From Entamoeba invadens IP1 (taxonomy: Eukaryota > Evosea > Mastigamoebida > Endamoebidae): a DNA stretch of 64,000 nucleotides. The DNA lies in assembly GCF_000330505.1 (NCBI RefSeq), contig NW_004191876.1, positions 4,826-68,825 on the forward strand, given 5' to 3'. Below the pieces are notes generated by a model that was not told the DNA's origin, did no database searches, and worked only from the letters and a program-made list of their open reading frames with translations. The first letter of the stretch is position 1; each line of letters starts with the position of its first letter. The position numbers were made by a program, and so were the translations under genes. Below are positions 32,344-44,481 of this stretch, piece after piece.

Positions 32344-35300
32344 TTAAATTAACAATTGTAATTTTATACAAACATCTGAAATACTCAGTCTTTCTGTTGG
32401 ACTCTGTTTCCAACACCCTTCTATAACGTTTCTCACATTCTCATTCTCGTCAAATATGTCGGGTCTTTTACCTGAGCAGATGAACTCTGCGATATCCCAT
32501 GGGTACTCAAACTGCTCGACGGGAAATGGGTCTTTTCGCTGAAAGACCTCCAAAACAGAAATTCCAAACGCGTACACATCTGCTGGCTTTTGATAAACCG
32601 TTCGTTGCAAAATTTCTGGCGCCATGAATTTTGGGGTACCAACGCACTTTGTCAGTGACAAGTTTTCACATAAGTTCTTCACATTTCGCGAGCTGCCAAA
32701 GTCCGTCAATTTTCCATTGACATCATCCACTGGGTTGAGAGACACCACTAAGATATTGTCTGGTTTGACATCTCTGTGCAAGACGTCGTTACGGTGTAAA
32801 TACTCCAAACCCCGTGCTGCGTCATACAGTATTTTCCCACGCATTTTCCGAGTAAAGTCTCTTTCATCTTGTTTCAACAAATCGAACAAACTGCCATGAT
32901 TAGCAAATTCTGTGACAATACACACTCTTCCCGGTATAAAGACTGCGCCATAGAAGTTAATGATAAATTCGTTGTTTAGTTTTTCAAGCATTGAAACCTC
33001 CTTTTTAAACTCGGCGAGATTATCATCTACACTGTGAATGGCTTTCAATTTCTTTATCGCCACCTTTTGCGAACGGTAGAGACCTTGATAGACTACACCA
33101 AAAGAGCCACGACCAACTATCCGTTCTTCAATGATTTCATCAAAGTCGAGTTTAGTGGACCACTCTGTTTCTGCGTCAAACAAGATTTGTCCTTCTTTAA
33201 CTTGCGACTTTTCAATGTCGAATGTTGTGACAAGAATTTTATCGTGTAATTTACAAGTACACATGGGAATGACATTCACTTTAAACTCACAGGCAAATCC
33301 TTTCTTTAAGACGACTATTTGTGGGTCAACGAGAATATTACACTTCTGCGGCTCTTTCTCTTGTTTGACAGTAAGTTGTATTTGAAGGCTTTTGCAACTC
33401 AAGTTGCCCAGAACAAAGACGTCGTCACTCTCTTTGTTCACTGGGAGCATCACGGAATTAAATGTGAGTTTGTTCTTACTCGATAAGGACCCACCTATTT
33501 TTACATTGAGCAAACAGTTGGAATGCGACACTTTAAAGACGATCTTTCCAGCGTTGAATTTTGTTATTCGTCGCTCATTGTAGATGTGCACCACTACAAA
33601 AAACATGATAATAATCACAACAACAATAACAAAAAACGTAATGAGAATAACACCCAAAATGATTGTCCAAATTGAACGTCTTTCACAAGAAAGTCCATCT
33701 CCCATTACTTTATAAAACCCATAACAACCGATACATACTGAGTGGAAAGAGCCTTTACAATGTTCAATTGTTGAGTATTTGATACATGAAAACTTGTAAC
33801 TTGCCGTGTTTTTTACATAATTTTCTTCACATAAAGTACAACTATAATTCGAGGAATCTGTGCAACTAAGACAATTTTCAGTGCATTTCTGGCACTCAGA
33901 AAATTGAAGAAAAAATCCAGGAGAACAAAATGTGCAACCCTCTGGTGTTTTTGTTACACAGTTTGTGAGTTCTGAATATGGCCGACACTCACGACTTGTC
34001 TCACTCTGAAAATGTTCGTTTTCACAGATTTCACATGTTTTGTTTGATTTACACTCGTTGCAATGAGAAGGACACGGAAGACAAGAAATACCCACACGAA
34101 AGTACTTTTTGTTGCAAACAGAACACCCAATTTTGAGAGGTAATGATATTAAGCATTTTATTTCAAAATCTTCGGTGGTTACACACTCACCATTTTGCAA
34201 GTAATTCCCTTGTGCACACGCAGTACAACCATATGGGGAATAACACGAAAGACACTTTTGTGGACATTTTACACAATATATTCCATCAAGATAGAACCCA
34301 TTTTTACATCTTTCACATCCAGTGCTCTTTGTTATATAACACGTCTCTTTATAACTGTTGTACTCCTTTGGAAAATCACTTGTTGAACTCGGCAAGTTTA
34401 TGTCCCCTGAAGTTTCTGTAGTGGATTCTGGATCTTTTACTTGGCAATAATAAGGCTCTTCCATTAAACTTGTACACTTCTTACATCCACTTATTGTTTG
34501 GTATTCACATTTGAAATTATTAACCACACAAATACCATCACGATCAAGAAAATACCCATACGAACATGAAACACATTGGTTGGTGTTAGGATCAACAATT
34601 TCACAACGCTCAGAAAGTGGTGCAACACAAACACGTTTTCGCAGAAGTAATGCACCCGTGCAATTGAGACACCCATTTGCATCACAAGTTAAACAATTTT
34701 CTCCACACGTCTTACAATTGCCTTCAAGCAAAACGTGTTGTGGTTGACAGACTTCACAAGACTTCGTTCCTATAACCGCAGTTGTTAGTTTGACGCAATG
34801 CGCTTGTTTTGTGACACAAGTGAGTGTGTTGGAATAACTCAGTTCGTGGTTTTGCGAACACTCGTAACTCTCTTCTCTACTGTTCATCGTGTCGAATCCG
34901 CAAATCGCATTTGTGCATTTATTGACACCATTTCTTGAGATAAAGTACCCTTTTGTTGTTTCCAAGCAGTTATCTTGGTACGAAACAACACAATTTTCTT
35001 TGGTGTAATTTTCACATTGGAAATTGGATGTCAGGTTTTGGTTGATATCACAGAGCAAGCACAAACTGTCTGTCTGGCTTAACTTGATTTTTGGACAAGT
35101 AACATAACTTTGGCAAGAAATGGTTGATGATATAGCACTCTTACAATTTCCTGCACAAACAGTATCACTGGTGTTCTTCTCATTATAGTCACAGCTGAGT
35201 TGGGTGCAATGGTTTTGATTCAAAACAAATCCTTTGTAACACTGTATACACTTTGTCCTTGTAATTCCTTTTTCACAATTTGGTAATATTTCACTTGACA

Positions 35301-38300
35301 AATAGCACTTATTGTCATCACCAAGGATATAATTGTCGTCACAGTCATAACATTTGTTTTCGGCATTAGAGTAGCACTTTTGTGGAGCACAATGGCCTGG
35401 ATTGGTTTTAGTGCACTGTTCACATTTACCACTTTTCAAGTAAAACCCGTTTTTACAAGAGGAACATTGTGCGTACAAAGTACAGTGATTTTCTTCACAA
35501 TTCATTGGGTTATTGGAGTCACACAAAACGCACTTTCCATTAGAAAGAAAGTAATTCGTGTTACAATTGGTGCACATTCCTGTAAATTTATCACAGCTCT
35601 TATAGGAACAATTGTTGGTTGTTTCTGAGCATTGCAAACATTTACCATTCGATAAATAAAAGCCGTCTTGACACTCATAACAAAACTCATCTTCTGTTTG
35701 CGAGCACATATTACATTGGCAATGAAGTGAATTTGATTCATTGCATGGCAAACACATACCATCACTTATATAGTAATTTGTCTGACACCTCACACATCTC
35801 CCAGTGGTCCCGTCACACACATCACACCAGTTCGGTGAACAAGGCAAACATATGCTATCAGAAAGGTAGTATCCACTCTTACATTCATCACACCGAAATG
35901 TGGCTGTTTGTGAACAAAGAAATCGAGCACAATTCATCGTGTTTCCATTTTCACAATACTCACACACTCTGTTCTTATTCGGCATGAAGTTTGGCATACA
36001 TTCGTCACATACATTCAAGTCTGAATCACATTTGTTACAATGACTTACAGCACATTCAACACATGAACCATTGCGAAGGGTATACCCACTGTAACACAAA
36101 CTACATACTCCAGTGGATGAATCACACTTTTGACAATTAATTGATGAACACAACTCACATGTACGACGAGAAGGGAAGTAGTTTTCTTCGCATGTGAGAC
36201 AATACGTCCCATTTCTATCACAATCAATGCAATGATCAATCAATTCACATGGACTACATTTGTTCTCATGTAAGAAATAACCACTTGAACATTCTGTACA
36301 AAATAATTCTGAAACGCACAAGCTGCATCCCTCTATATACTCACTACATTTAAGACACTCACCATTTTTTAAAAAGTACCCTAAATATGGCGAATAACAT
36401 TTTCCACTGATGGGGTGACAGTCGTAACAAATTTTAGTGGAACAAGGTAAACAGTCTAAACCTGATGGGTAAAAGCCAGATTTACATTCTTCACATATAT
36501 TCGACTGTGAAGAGCATTTAATGCACTCAGCTTTATTTGTGCACTTCTCACAAATGCCATCTGACAAGTAAAATGTCGAGTTTACACACTGTTTGCATTG
36601 AGATAACCCTTCACAAGTTATGCAATTGTCTGCGCATTTTTCACAGGAATTTGTTGATGTGAGGTAATACCCAGATAGACAAGAAGTGCAGTTTCCATTG
36701 AATTGAGAGCATTTTTCACATTGTTTTTCAGTACACAAAGTACACCCAAGTGCTGTGGGAAATGAACCATAATCACAAATTAAACAATTGTCACTTTTTG
36801 CGTCACATAGAAAGCAGTTGTTCTTATTGGAGCACTGAAGACATTTGTTATCTTTCAAATAATAATTTGTAGGTTGACATTCCAAACACGTTTCATTGTT
36901 GGAACATTGAAAACAATTGTCGATTTTAGTCGAACAAGAAATGCACTCGCCATTGGATAGGTAATACCCTTTATAACACTCACTACATACTCCACGTTGT
37001 TTGTCACAATTTAAACAGAATTTGGTTGAACACGTCTCACATTTTCCTAAATAAGGATAATATCCAGTCTCACAACCAACGCACATATTAGACGTACGTG
37101 AACACTCCACACAATGCTCTTTAATATAACACCAATAACACTTCCCATACTCCAAATAATATCCTTCGATACAGCTCAGACAGACTCCCGTTTGTTTGTC
37201 ACATTCATCACAGAAATTTGATGAACATAGTTGGCAAAGTGCGGACGAATTCTTAAAATATTTGGACTTGCAAACCTCACACTTATTACTATATACATCA
37301 CACAGAGCACAACCTTCATTAAAGTCGCATGGTTTGCATAAGCCAATCAGTGGATAAAACCCGTTGAGGCACCCTGTACAATACCCAGAAGAAGAGTTGC
37401 AATACTCCGAAGTTGTCTGGCAACCAATCTCATTGCATGATATACACCGACCATTTCGTGGGAAAAAACCATCAGTGCATTCAGTACATTTTTCATCAGT
37501 TGTCGAACATTTTGAACAGTTCATTTCATTGTCTCTGCAATCAATGCATGTTTTATTATGAAGGAAATATCCAGTGTTGCATTCAACACAACTTGAATTG
37601 GTCTGGAACACGACGCGCAANNNNNNNNNNNNNNNNNNNNNNNNNNNNNNNNNNNNNNNNNNNNNNNNNNNNNNNNNNNNNNNNNNNNNNNNNNNNNNNN
37701 NNNNNNNNNNNNNNNNNNNNGTCTGTGAACCGACGCGCAATTTTCTTGTAACACGCATGGTACACACTTCTGGAAATACAAAAAGTAATTTTTTTCACAT
37801 GTCATGCAAACACCATTTTCACAGAACAAGCAATGCAGATTTCCTTTTGTTGTTTGACATGTATTTGAAGACGTATTCAACTCTTGACATGTTGAACAAA
37901 TATTGTTGCACTTTATCGAATAATTTTCATAGTAAAATTGAAAACAATAGCCCACTGAATCACGTATGATTAAATCACTTGAGATATACACAATTGACTC
38001 ACTTGTAACAGAAAATTTGTTTGTGCCAATATTAAAAAACCCGTCTTTGTGATAAATCTCCAATTGATCATTAGCTTTAAATGAACATGTTGGAAGTGAA
38101 TTATTGCATATACATTTAACTGTAAACTTGACACCATTTTTTATTATCATTATAGTTTGAGTGAATTGGTTGTTTGTTTCATACAACAAAATCGATTCCG
38201 TGTCATATACAAATTTAAATGTAATACTACATTGTATTTTAAGTGACTTGATTTCTCCGGTTACTTTCTGTTCAAATTGTGAAGGTACGCTAAAATCCAG

Positions 38301-39491
38301 ATTTCCATTTCCACGAATCACAGCGTTTATCTGATGATCGCCTATTTCCACAAACGTTGAGTTAAAATCAAGAGGAACTTCTATAATACAATCATCCCCA
38401 AAACAAGGACAATGTGGATATTTAAATGAATAACTTTCGTTGTTTTGTTCACCAATGTCTGTATAATATTTTGTACCATTCAAAGTGCATATGACATTTT
38501 TATCAAACGTATTTTTACAATATCTAACGGTCTTCCCTTCGTTTATTATTTGAATGTTTTCATTCAAAAAACCGGTAGTGATGTTTGTGGGAAACGAGAA
38601 CAAATCAACACAGTTAATAATGTTAACAAACAGTATACTTCCAATATGCACATTTCCCGTGTATTGTACAAATACAGGTTTTCCATATTTAACAGTTTGT
38701 TCTCCACATTTAATAACAACTTGATCGATTTCCGTTGAGCACTCTCCGCACGTTTGTCCCAACACAATTGGGTAAGTAGAGTAATCTCTCAACTCTCCTG
38801 TTATATTTACACTTTCTATATAAACGCGTGACTCCCCGTTTATTTCCATAAAAGAGTCTCTGTCCAAACTCAATGCATCGGCGTGTATGTTTGAATTTTG
38901 GAAGAAAATCATATTGGACGCAACAAGAAGCACACTCGAAAAAACAATACGACTACTTGTAAATTGGGCGGAACTTGCCCACAACAATAAGTCACTTCCG
39001 GTCAGTTCTGATGAGTTTAACGACAGTAACGAAAGTTCGCTAAACACCACACTTTTTATATCAAATATAGAAGAGGACCCAGCGAATGTCCCTTTATTAC
39101 AAGAGAGTTGTGTTGTCAATGTTATATTTGTTTTTGCTATAAATGACGATGTTATTATTGATAGCGACGTTCCTCCGATTGTGTAGAAAGACACTTCTGA
39201 GTTTGTGTTGGTTGTTAAGTCCGATACAAAAATAACTTGACTCCCATACACTCCACTGAGTAACTCAAAGTCAAAAGTGGCATTTGTGTCAATGGATAAC
39301 ACAATTGGGTTTATCATTGAAATTTGAATTGTATTCAGATAATCGACAAACAAAGCAAGAAAAAAGTCGTTTGAAATGTTGAAAGTCACGTATTGTGCTG
39401 GAGTTAAACACAAGTTGTTATATTCAAACGCATTTTGATAGTCTGGGAATTGAAGTGTTGTGCACGCGTTTCCAGTGATGTAGTGAAACAC
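32344..39491 (-). CDS. Large TMK receptor kinase, interrupted by an assembly gap
   Basis: This minus-strand gene encodes a receptor kinase of about 2,350 residues. The N-terminal 550 or so residues (39491 down to about 37900) form a Ser/Thr/Asn-rich ectodomain with repeating beta-strand-like runs. A very long array of CxxC furin-like repeats follows (about 37900-33720), then a membrane helix (near 33600-33685, TIILGVILITFFVIVVVIII). A beta-sandwich-like juxtamembrane domain leads to the kinase domain (about 33130-32350). The kinase has GRGSFGVVY, VAIKK, HRDVKPDNIL, DFGSS and APE (MAPEIL), so it appears catalytically complete. One hundred Ns at 37621-37720 break the frame; both sides are CxxC repeats, so I treat this as one gene. 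The 5' end is unresolved: the open frame begins at a GTG with no in-frame ATG or signal peptide. It resembles the gene at 51784-56943 in overall plan. Confidence 0.8.
37621..37720. other. Assembly gap (100 N)
   Basis: A run of exactly 100 Ns lies inside the CxxC repeat region of the minus-strand TMK gene. The 10-mer CGACGCGCAA occurs at both edges (37611-37620 and 37731-37740), which suggests the contig ends overlap. Confidence 0.95.
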
Positions 39492-39535
39492 TTTTTGTTA
39501 CAAGTTGTATGAAAACAATAACTTTCAGTGGGTTA

Positions 39536-39543
39536 TTTAAATA
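39536..39543 (-). promoter_or_regulatory. TATTTAAA element before the large TMK gene
   Basis: The minus strand reads TATTTAAA, the Entamoeba TATA-like core element, about 45 nt before the first codon of the open frame. This supports a transcription start close to 39500 and argues against a distant upstream exon. Confidence 0.5.
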
Positions 39544-40849
39544 GATACTTTGAAATATTAAAATTTAATTATATAACGATGTTGGGTAAAAGGGTTTCGA
39601 ACAATATAAACAAACAAGTTGCGTTACAGACCACTTCAAATGGAGGAGAGCAATCCTCTCCCTTAACATCAACTAAAAACTGAAGGGTTAATATGAAAAC
39701 CGCCAATGTCATGGCTTCTTACTGAGTTTTTCCTTTTCAAGTTTTTTGGTATTTTTAAAAGATAAAACTGTTCAAAACAACGTTTTTAACTTCGAATTAT
39801 AATTTGTAAATTAACATAAAATTTACAAAATTAGAAAAAAACTGTCCAACTTATGTATCAGAAAAAATAAAAAACATTTAAAAGGCAAAGACCACATGTT
39901 TATCATAAAGTTGTTTACATGAAGAAATGAATTTCATATTTATACTGTTTTATGATCAGAAAAATAAAACCAATACTTGCAAAAGTGATCTTTTTATCAT
40001 AAAGTGTTATGATTAACCTTTTATTTTCAGTGGAGTTTAAAAATCGTTTTATTGGACTTTTAAAAAAATATATATTTTGTAGAATTATAAATTATATTTA
40101 AATAAGTTTTATAACATTATTTTTTATTTTTGAATATTACTTATAAAAGTAAATTTTTTTCATTTTTTACTATATAATTTAATAATTTAAAAATTAATAA
40201 ATAAATTATGACTTTTATATATTTATCTACCATAAATCAAATTAAAAAAAAACAGATAAAATAAATTAAAATTGTTTATCAAATTGTTTTAATGAATTAC
40301 TATGTATAAAGTATAAGTGCAACTTTTTTTAAATTGTAATTTACTCGAATTACAACGATAATTGAATTTAAATCATAGTCAAATATTAATGAATTTATTT
40401 GTTAAGTTTTTTAAGTTGATATTCTCTCAACAATGAACTTATTTGATTGTCACTCCGAGTGTTATTATTTCTTACTGATCTTGGTAAAACGTTTTTTTTT
40501 TCATTATCTCGCTTCAAATATAAAATAATTAAATACTATTATTATGGTAATGTAAATGTTAATTATGCTACGAGCAGTTTACTATTATTATTTATAAAAT
40601 AATTTTGAGATTCAAAAGTAGGTTGTGTTATTGTGTTAAAATTTACTTATTATGATACCTCCAATAATTGATAGAATATCCTAAAATAAATGTAAACTCG
40701 TTTTTCTAATGAAATGGGAATACACACTTTTTTTAATTTTAAAGATGAAAACCACTCCACATCGATTAAAAACTGTACACAAACTTAAAAACAAAAAAAA
40801 GTTTGTCTTTTTCATGACCTCAATCAAAATTAAAATCCTTGACCACTAG
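39544..40849. other. Intergenic region between divergent kinase genes
   Basis: About 1.3 kb of AT-rich DNA separates the divergent TMK and SH2-kinase genes, so it must hold both promoters. A small hairpin (GGAGAG with CTCTCC near 39650) is present. No gene is seen. Confidence 0.5.
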
Positions 40850-42361
40850 ATGCAAGACGAATCCATTGACTTGAGGCGAGAGGACTTAGAAATAGACACC
40901 GAAAATGATTTTCTTGGGGAAGGTTCGTTTGGCATTGTTTACAAAGCTCGGTTGAAAGGTTCTGTAGTTGCGGTTAAAGTGCCCAAAGACGAGATAAGTA
41001 GGGAGGTTCTAGCATCCTTCAGAAAAGAAATGGAATTGATGAAACAGTCACACAGCCCAAACGTGGTACTGTTCATTGGGATTTCAAAAGATGGGAACAA
41101 CCCCATATTTGTCACTGAGTTTGTGAAGTCTGATTTGGACCATTTCGTACACGACCGAGACACTCTCCCAATTGAATATTTAAAGAAGAAGTTTGATCTT
41201 TCTCTTAAATTTGATTTGTTCCATCAGTGTTGTGTTGGAGTACAGTGGCTCCACAATAGACTCAACTTGATACACAGAGATATTAAACCCGCCAATTTCT
41301 TGTTAGACGAGAACTTTTTAGTGAAGGTGTGCGACTTTGGGTTTGCAGAGAGTGTCAAAGAGTCGAAACATGAAGACAAAGGGTCACCCATATACTGTGC
41401 GCCAGAAGTTATGGATTACGACGGAACTCATCCATATAGTAAAGAGATTGATATATATTCCCTTGGTATCACGATGTGGGAACTGTTCTATGAAGGCTAC
41501 CCATTTGGTGAACGACCCGAAATTGATACGCGAGAGCGATTAATATATGAATTAAAAAGAGGAGTCCGACCGACTTTGCCGATTACCTTTGTAGAGAAAT
41601 ATGGAAAAGATAGTAGTCAAAAGGCGATTCTTGAGTATGCACAGAATACTTTGGGACGTTTTTCTATCGAAATTCCAAGAACAGTCGAGGACTTGATAGC
41701 TACTTGTTGGGACAGCGATGGCAAAAAAAGACCGGATATCAACCAACTCACTGAAAGTGTCCAAAAATTGAAAGTGGAATGCGCACTTGGAAATGCGACA
41801 GCCTCCGAGTGGTGGAAGAAGACGTTTGAGAAGAAAGGGATAAGTGAGGACAGTGTTCTTGTTGAAGACTTTGTGAAGGCGCTTCAAAAGGCTTTCAAAC
41901 CAAAAGACACTGTTATTCAGTTGTTAAAACAGAACGTCGGAATTTCAAACGAAGTCGATTTGCAACGATTTGAATATTTGACGGCTTCTTTTGGGAACTT
42001 TTACAACAACAAAGATGCCTTCAAAAAGATGGTTGAAGCATATGGCTCGGATTGGTGGTTCCCTTTTTATTCAAAAGAAGAAGCTGTTTCGCAATTAGAA
42101 GGAAGAGTTGATGGCACTTTTCTAGTGAGAGAAAGCACAAGTGTTAAAGGATCTCCTTTTACCATTTCAAAGAGAACTCGTGGTAAAACTACACATGTCA
42201 GAATCAACACAAGGGCGGTTGGTAAAGGTCTCGAGTACTCTGTTGCTTTACAAACTAGTAAAACGGTACACTCCGACTTGTGTACACTCATCACTGCACT
42301 CATGGCTATGAGTGTGATTTCAGAACCGTGCACAAAGGAGTCGGCTCCTTCTCAATATTAA
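40850..42361 (+). CDS. SH2-domain protein kinase, SHK-like, 503 aa
   Basis: This cytoplasmic kinase resembles the Dictyostelium SHK family, which joins an N-terminal kinase to a C-terminal SH2 domain. The kinase (residues about 14-315) has GEGSFGIVYKA, the lysine in VAVKVP, HRDIKPANFLL, DFGFAE and APE (CAPEVM), all intact. A helical linker of about 80 residues follows. The SH2 domain (about 398-490) starts WWFPFYSKEEAVSQL and contains the phosphotyrosine-binding motif GTFLVRES with its key Arg. Then come a beta-strand reading SPFTISKRTRGKTTHVRI and a short C-terminal tail. In this architecture the SH2 domain can bring the kinase to phosphotyrosine proteins. The catalytic loop HRDIKPAN is of Ser/Thr type. 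The ATG at 40850 is the first in frame. There is no signal peptide and no intron. Confidence 0.92.
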   Translation: MQDESIDLRREDLEIDTENDFLGEGSFGIVYKARLKGSVVAVKVPKDEISREVLASFRKEMELMKQSHSPNVVLFIGISKDGNNPIFVTEFVKSDLDHFVHDRDTLPIEYLKKKFDLSLKFDLFHQCCVGVQWLHNRLNLIHRDIKPANFLLDENFLVKVCDFGFAESVKESKHEDKGSPIYCAPEVMDYDGTHPYSKEIDIYSLGITMWELFYEGYPFGERPEIDTRERLIYELKRGVRPTLPITFVEKYGKDSSQKAILEYAQNTLGRFSIEIPRTVEDLIATCWDSDGKKRPDINQLTESVQKLKVECALGNATASEWWKKTFEKKGISEDSVLVEDFVKALQKAFKPKDTVIQLLKQNVGISNEVDLQRFEYLTASFGNFYNNKDAFKKMVEAYGSDWWFPFYSKEEAVSQLEGRVDGTFLVRESTSVKGSPFTISKRTRGKTTHVRINTRAVGKGLEYSVALQTSKTVHSDLCTLITALMAMSVISEPCTKESAPSQY

Positions 42362-42484
42362 TTGCACTGTTTTCTTCTTTAGCAGTGGTCTGGTTGTGTA
42401 TCTTACAACGGGTTTTATTATAAAAATATAATTAAAGAACTATAAAATATACTATAAAATATCTGAAGGTTTTGTATAGTTTTG

Positions 42485-42494
42485 GAACTTTAAA
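42485..42494 (+). promoter_or_regulatory. GAACTTTAAA core promoter element
   Basis: GAACTTTAAA ends exactly 15 nt before the ATG at 42510. It combines a GAAC core with an AT-rich TATA-like half and recurs at the same distance in front of the genes at 50029 and 58126. Confidence 0.5.
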
Positions 42495-42509
42495 TAAATA
42501 ACTCGGTGG

Positions 42510-43202
42510 ATGGCAGACGTGGAGGATATCATTTGCGACGCACAAGACGCTTTTTTTGAAGGAAAGTACGAAGAAGCAATTTCACTCTGTTTGAAAGCAC
42601 TCGAAGAAGGAAATGACGACGATGTGTACGAGTTGTTAGTTCTTTCACATTTTGAACGAAATGATTACACAAGCGCGTTTGAGAGTGCTGAAAGGTGGTA
42701 CAAAGTCGCAAAAAGATTGAATAAAGTGAGGGCGCGTCTTGCATTACTAAGGTCGTCGTATTTGATTGACAACAAACAAAGTTTTGAGACGGTTGCTGTT
42801 GAGATGTTAGGCATAAATGAGTCGAAAAGTGAAGTGGCGTGTCTCTACCTCGACATGTTCCCAGAGAAAAGCAATTACATCTTAAATTTGTTAGCAAAAG
42901 ACACTGACGAATTCTGTGGAGCGATCGTAAGACGTCTTGAAGGTAAAATCGCTGTAAGTGAAGAAGACGTAGAATTGAGACAATGTGGGAATGAGGCTTA
43001 TTCAATTGGGGTCATCGCAAACACTGCATTGCTCAGTAAATGTGTTATTCCAGAAGAAGACATCGAAAGAATTAAAGTTTGGGAAAAACTGGGAGCTGAA
43101 CTCCCCTATGTCCGCGACTCAGTGACTTTTCTTCGACATCTTCCTCTCGAAAAGCAACGGGGAGTGCACTTCATATTCAGAAAACACTGTAAGCCTCAGT
43201 AG
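42510..43202 (+). CDS. Possible TPR-like helical protein, 230 aa
   Basis: The gene is not recognised with certainty. The first 110 residues look like tetratricopeptide helices: AQDAFFEGKYEEAISLCLKA, then VYELLVLSHFERNDYTSAFE, with the small-residue, G-Y and A spacing of TPR motifs. The rest is helical and rich in Glu, with no catalytic motif. There is no signal peptide or membrane helix, so it is probably cytosolic. The ATG at 42510 fits the promoter motif 15 nt upstream. An adaptor or trafficking role such as a small TPR or epsilon-COP-like protein is possible but unproven. Confidence 0.75.
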   Translation: MADVEDIICDAQDAFFEGKYEEAISLCLKALEEGNDDDVYELLVLSHFERNDYTSAFESAERWYKVAKRLNKVRARLALLRSSYLIDNKQSFETVAVEMLGINESKSEVACLYLDMFPEKSNYILNLLAKDTDEFCGAIVRRLEGKIAVSEEDVELRQCGNEAYSIGVIANTALLSKCVIPEEDIERIKVWEKLGAELPYVRDSVTFLRHLPLEKQRGVHFIFRKHCKPQ

Positions 43203-43317
43203 TTTATTTATAGTTTATTAAACGAGAATTAATGGTACTTTTTTAAAATTATGGTATTAATAACAATAGGAAAAATATGGTACAATTAATTTCAATCTGA
43301 AAACTTGTTATTTTGTG

Positions 43318-43338
43318 GTATATAAAGAAAAAGAACTT
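43318..43338 (+). promoter_or_regulatory. TATA-like and GAAC elements
   Basis: GTATATAAAG (43318-43327) is followed at 43333 by GAACTT, 15-35 nt before the ATG at 43353. Both resemble the known Entamoeba core elements (GTATTTAAAG and GAAC). Confidence 0.6.
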
Positions 43339-43352
43339 GATATTAAAAAGAA

Positions 43353-43622
43353 ATGTCGCTTGTGATCTACACTTCATCCACTGGTGGCAACGTCGTACAA
43401 AAGAAAAACACATCCCTTGAGAACATCGTTCAGATCCTTGCCAAAAAGAAACCTGAAATCAAGTTCATCGATGTCGATCCAGAAGCTAGAAAATTTGCAC
43501 AAGAGAAAAGTGGGAGAAAGGCTGATTGGCCACTCTTGTTCAACGGAGAGAAGTGCATCGGAAACGCAGAGGACGTCGACGACTTGAACGAAGCCGGTCA
43601 ACTCGCTGCTCTTTTGAAATAA
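43353..43622 (+). CDS. SH3BGRL-like glutaredoxin-fold protein, 89 aa
   Basis: This small cytosolic protein has the thioredoxin/glutaredoxin fold of the SH3-domain-binding glutamic-acid-rich (SH3BGRL) family. It begins LVIYTSSTGGNVVQKKN, where true glutaredoxins carry a CPYC active site; here the position is occupied by SSTGG, so redox catalysis is unlikely. It continues LENIVQILAKKKPEIKFIDV and DPEARKF, then WPLLFNGEKCIGNAEDVDDL, which is the conserved PxxF/xxxxIGxxxD glutathione-site region of the fold. The length (89) is normal for the family. Its role is probably as a binding module. The TATA-like element and a GAAC element lie just upstream. Confidence 0.8.
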   Translation: MSLVIYTSSTGGNVVQKKNTSLENIVQILAKKKPEIKFIDVDPEARKFAQEKSGRKADWPLLFNGEKCIGNAEDVDDLNEAGQLAALLK

Positions 43623-44060
43623 CTTAGTAGTTCATTTATAATTATTTTACTATATATTTTATTATAATTTGTTTTTTTAATTTATTAACAAATAATTATA
43701 ATAAATATATTTGCATAATTGGTAGCGCCAGTATTATAATATAAAATAGTTTAATTTATTATAATAAATTAAAGAAAAAAAGTCTTTTGAAAAAAAAATA
43801 ATATTATTAATAGTATAATAAACGTTCAAGTATAGTTTAAATATGGCTAATAAGTAAAATATTATATATCATATAAGCTAAAATTGTTAAAACATTTTTG
43901 GTTTTGAAAAACGGATGAGGGAAGTAGAAGAAATTAGAACTTTTCAAAAAGACAAACATGTTGTCTTATTTCCATTCATATCTTTTTGATGAGTTTTACT
44001 ACTCGTAACTCCTCACAAAAATTTTTAACAAATTAATAAGAAATTTCTTTCTTTTTCAAA
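43623..44060. other. AT-rich intergenic region
   Basis: Several AT palindromes built on TTATAATAA lie just after the stop codon. No gene is seen. Confidence 0.5.
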
Positions 44061-44126
44061 GTGTTCGACCAGTATATTACAACATCATATAAAAGGAACT
44101 CATCTATAAAGAAAAGAAATTGTCAC

Positions 44127-44384
44127 ATGGTTGCAGCTGCGTTGATATTTATGTTTATTGTTAACATTCGTGCTGACTGGACGGATACATATACAAAGGC
44201 GAATTTCACCCTCGCAACTGTACTCATTTGGGGTGGTCTTTTTGTGGTTTTAATTGGTCTTTCTATGCTCGTTACTGCTGTGTTGGTTGTTCCCCGTTAC
44301 ATCATGAAAAAGATACGAGAAAGAAAGGTAAAGAAAGAAGAGGAAGAAAAGAAAGAGGAAACGAAGGAAGAAGATGCGAATTAA
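44127..44384 (+). CDS. Small type I membrane protein, 85 aa
   Basis: The ATG at 44127 gives a signal peptide (VAAALIFMFIVNIRA), a short lumenal segment with one N-glycosylation sequon (NFT) and one membrane helix (LIWGGLFVVLIGLSMLVTAV). The cytoplasmic tail starts basic (KKIRERKVKK) and ends strongly acidic (EEEEKKEETKEEDAN). The frame is open 22 codons upstream, but only from a GTG. A TATA-like ATATAAAAG and GGAACTC near 44087-44100 fit the ATG chosen. No family is recognised. Confidence 0.65.
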   Translation: MVAAALIFMFIVNIRADWTDTYTKANFTLATVLIWGGLFVVLIGLSMLVTAVLVVPRYIMKKIRERKVKKEEEEKKEETKEEDAN

Positions 44385-44481
44385 CTGATGTATGTATTTA
44401 TATATTACATTATCTATTTACCATTTAAAGAAACTATAAACAGTATTATTATAAACTATAAATGAAGAAGTAGAAAGTGGC

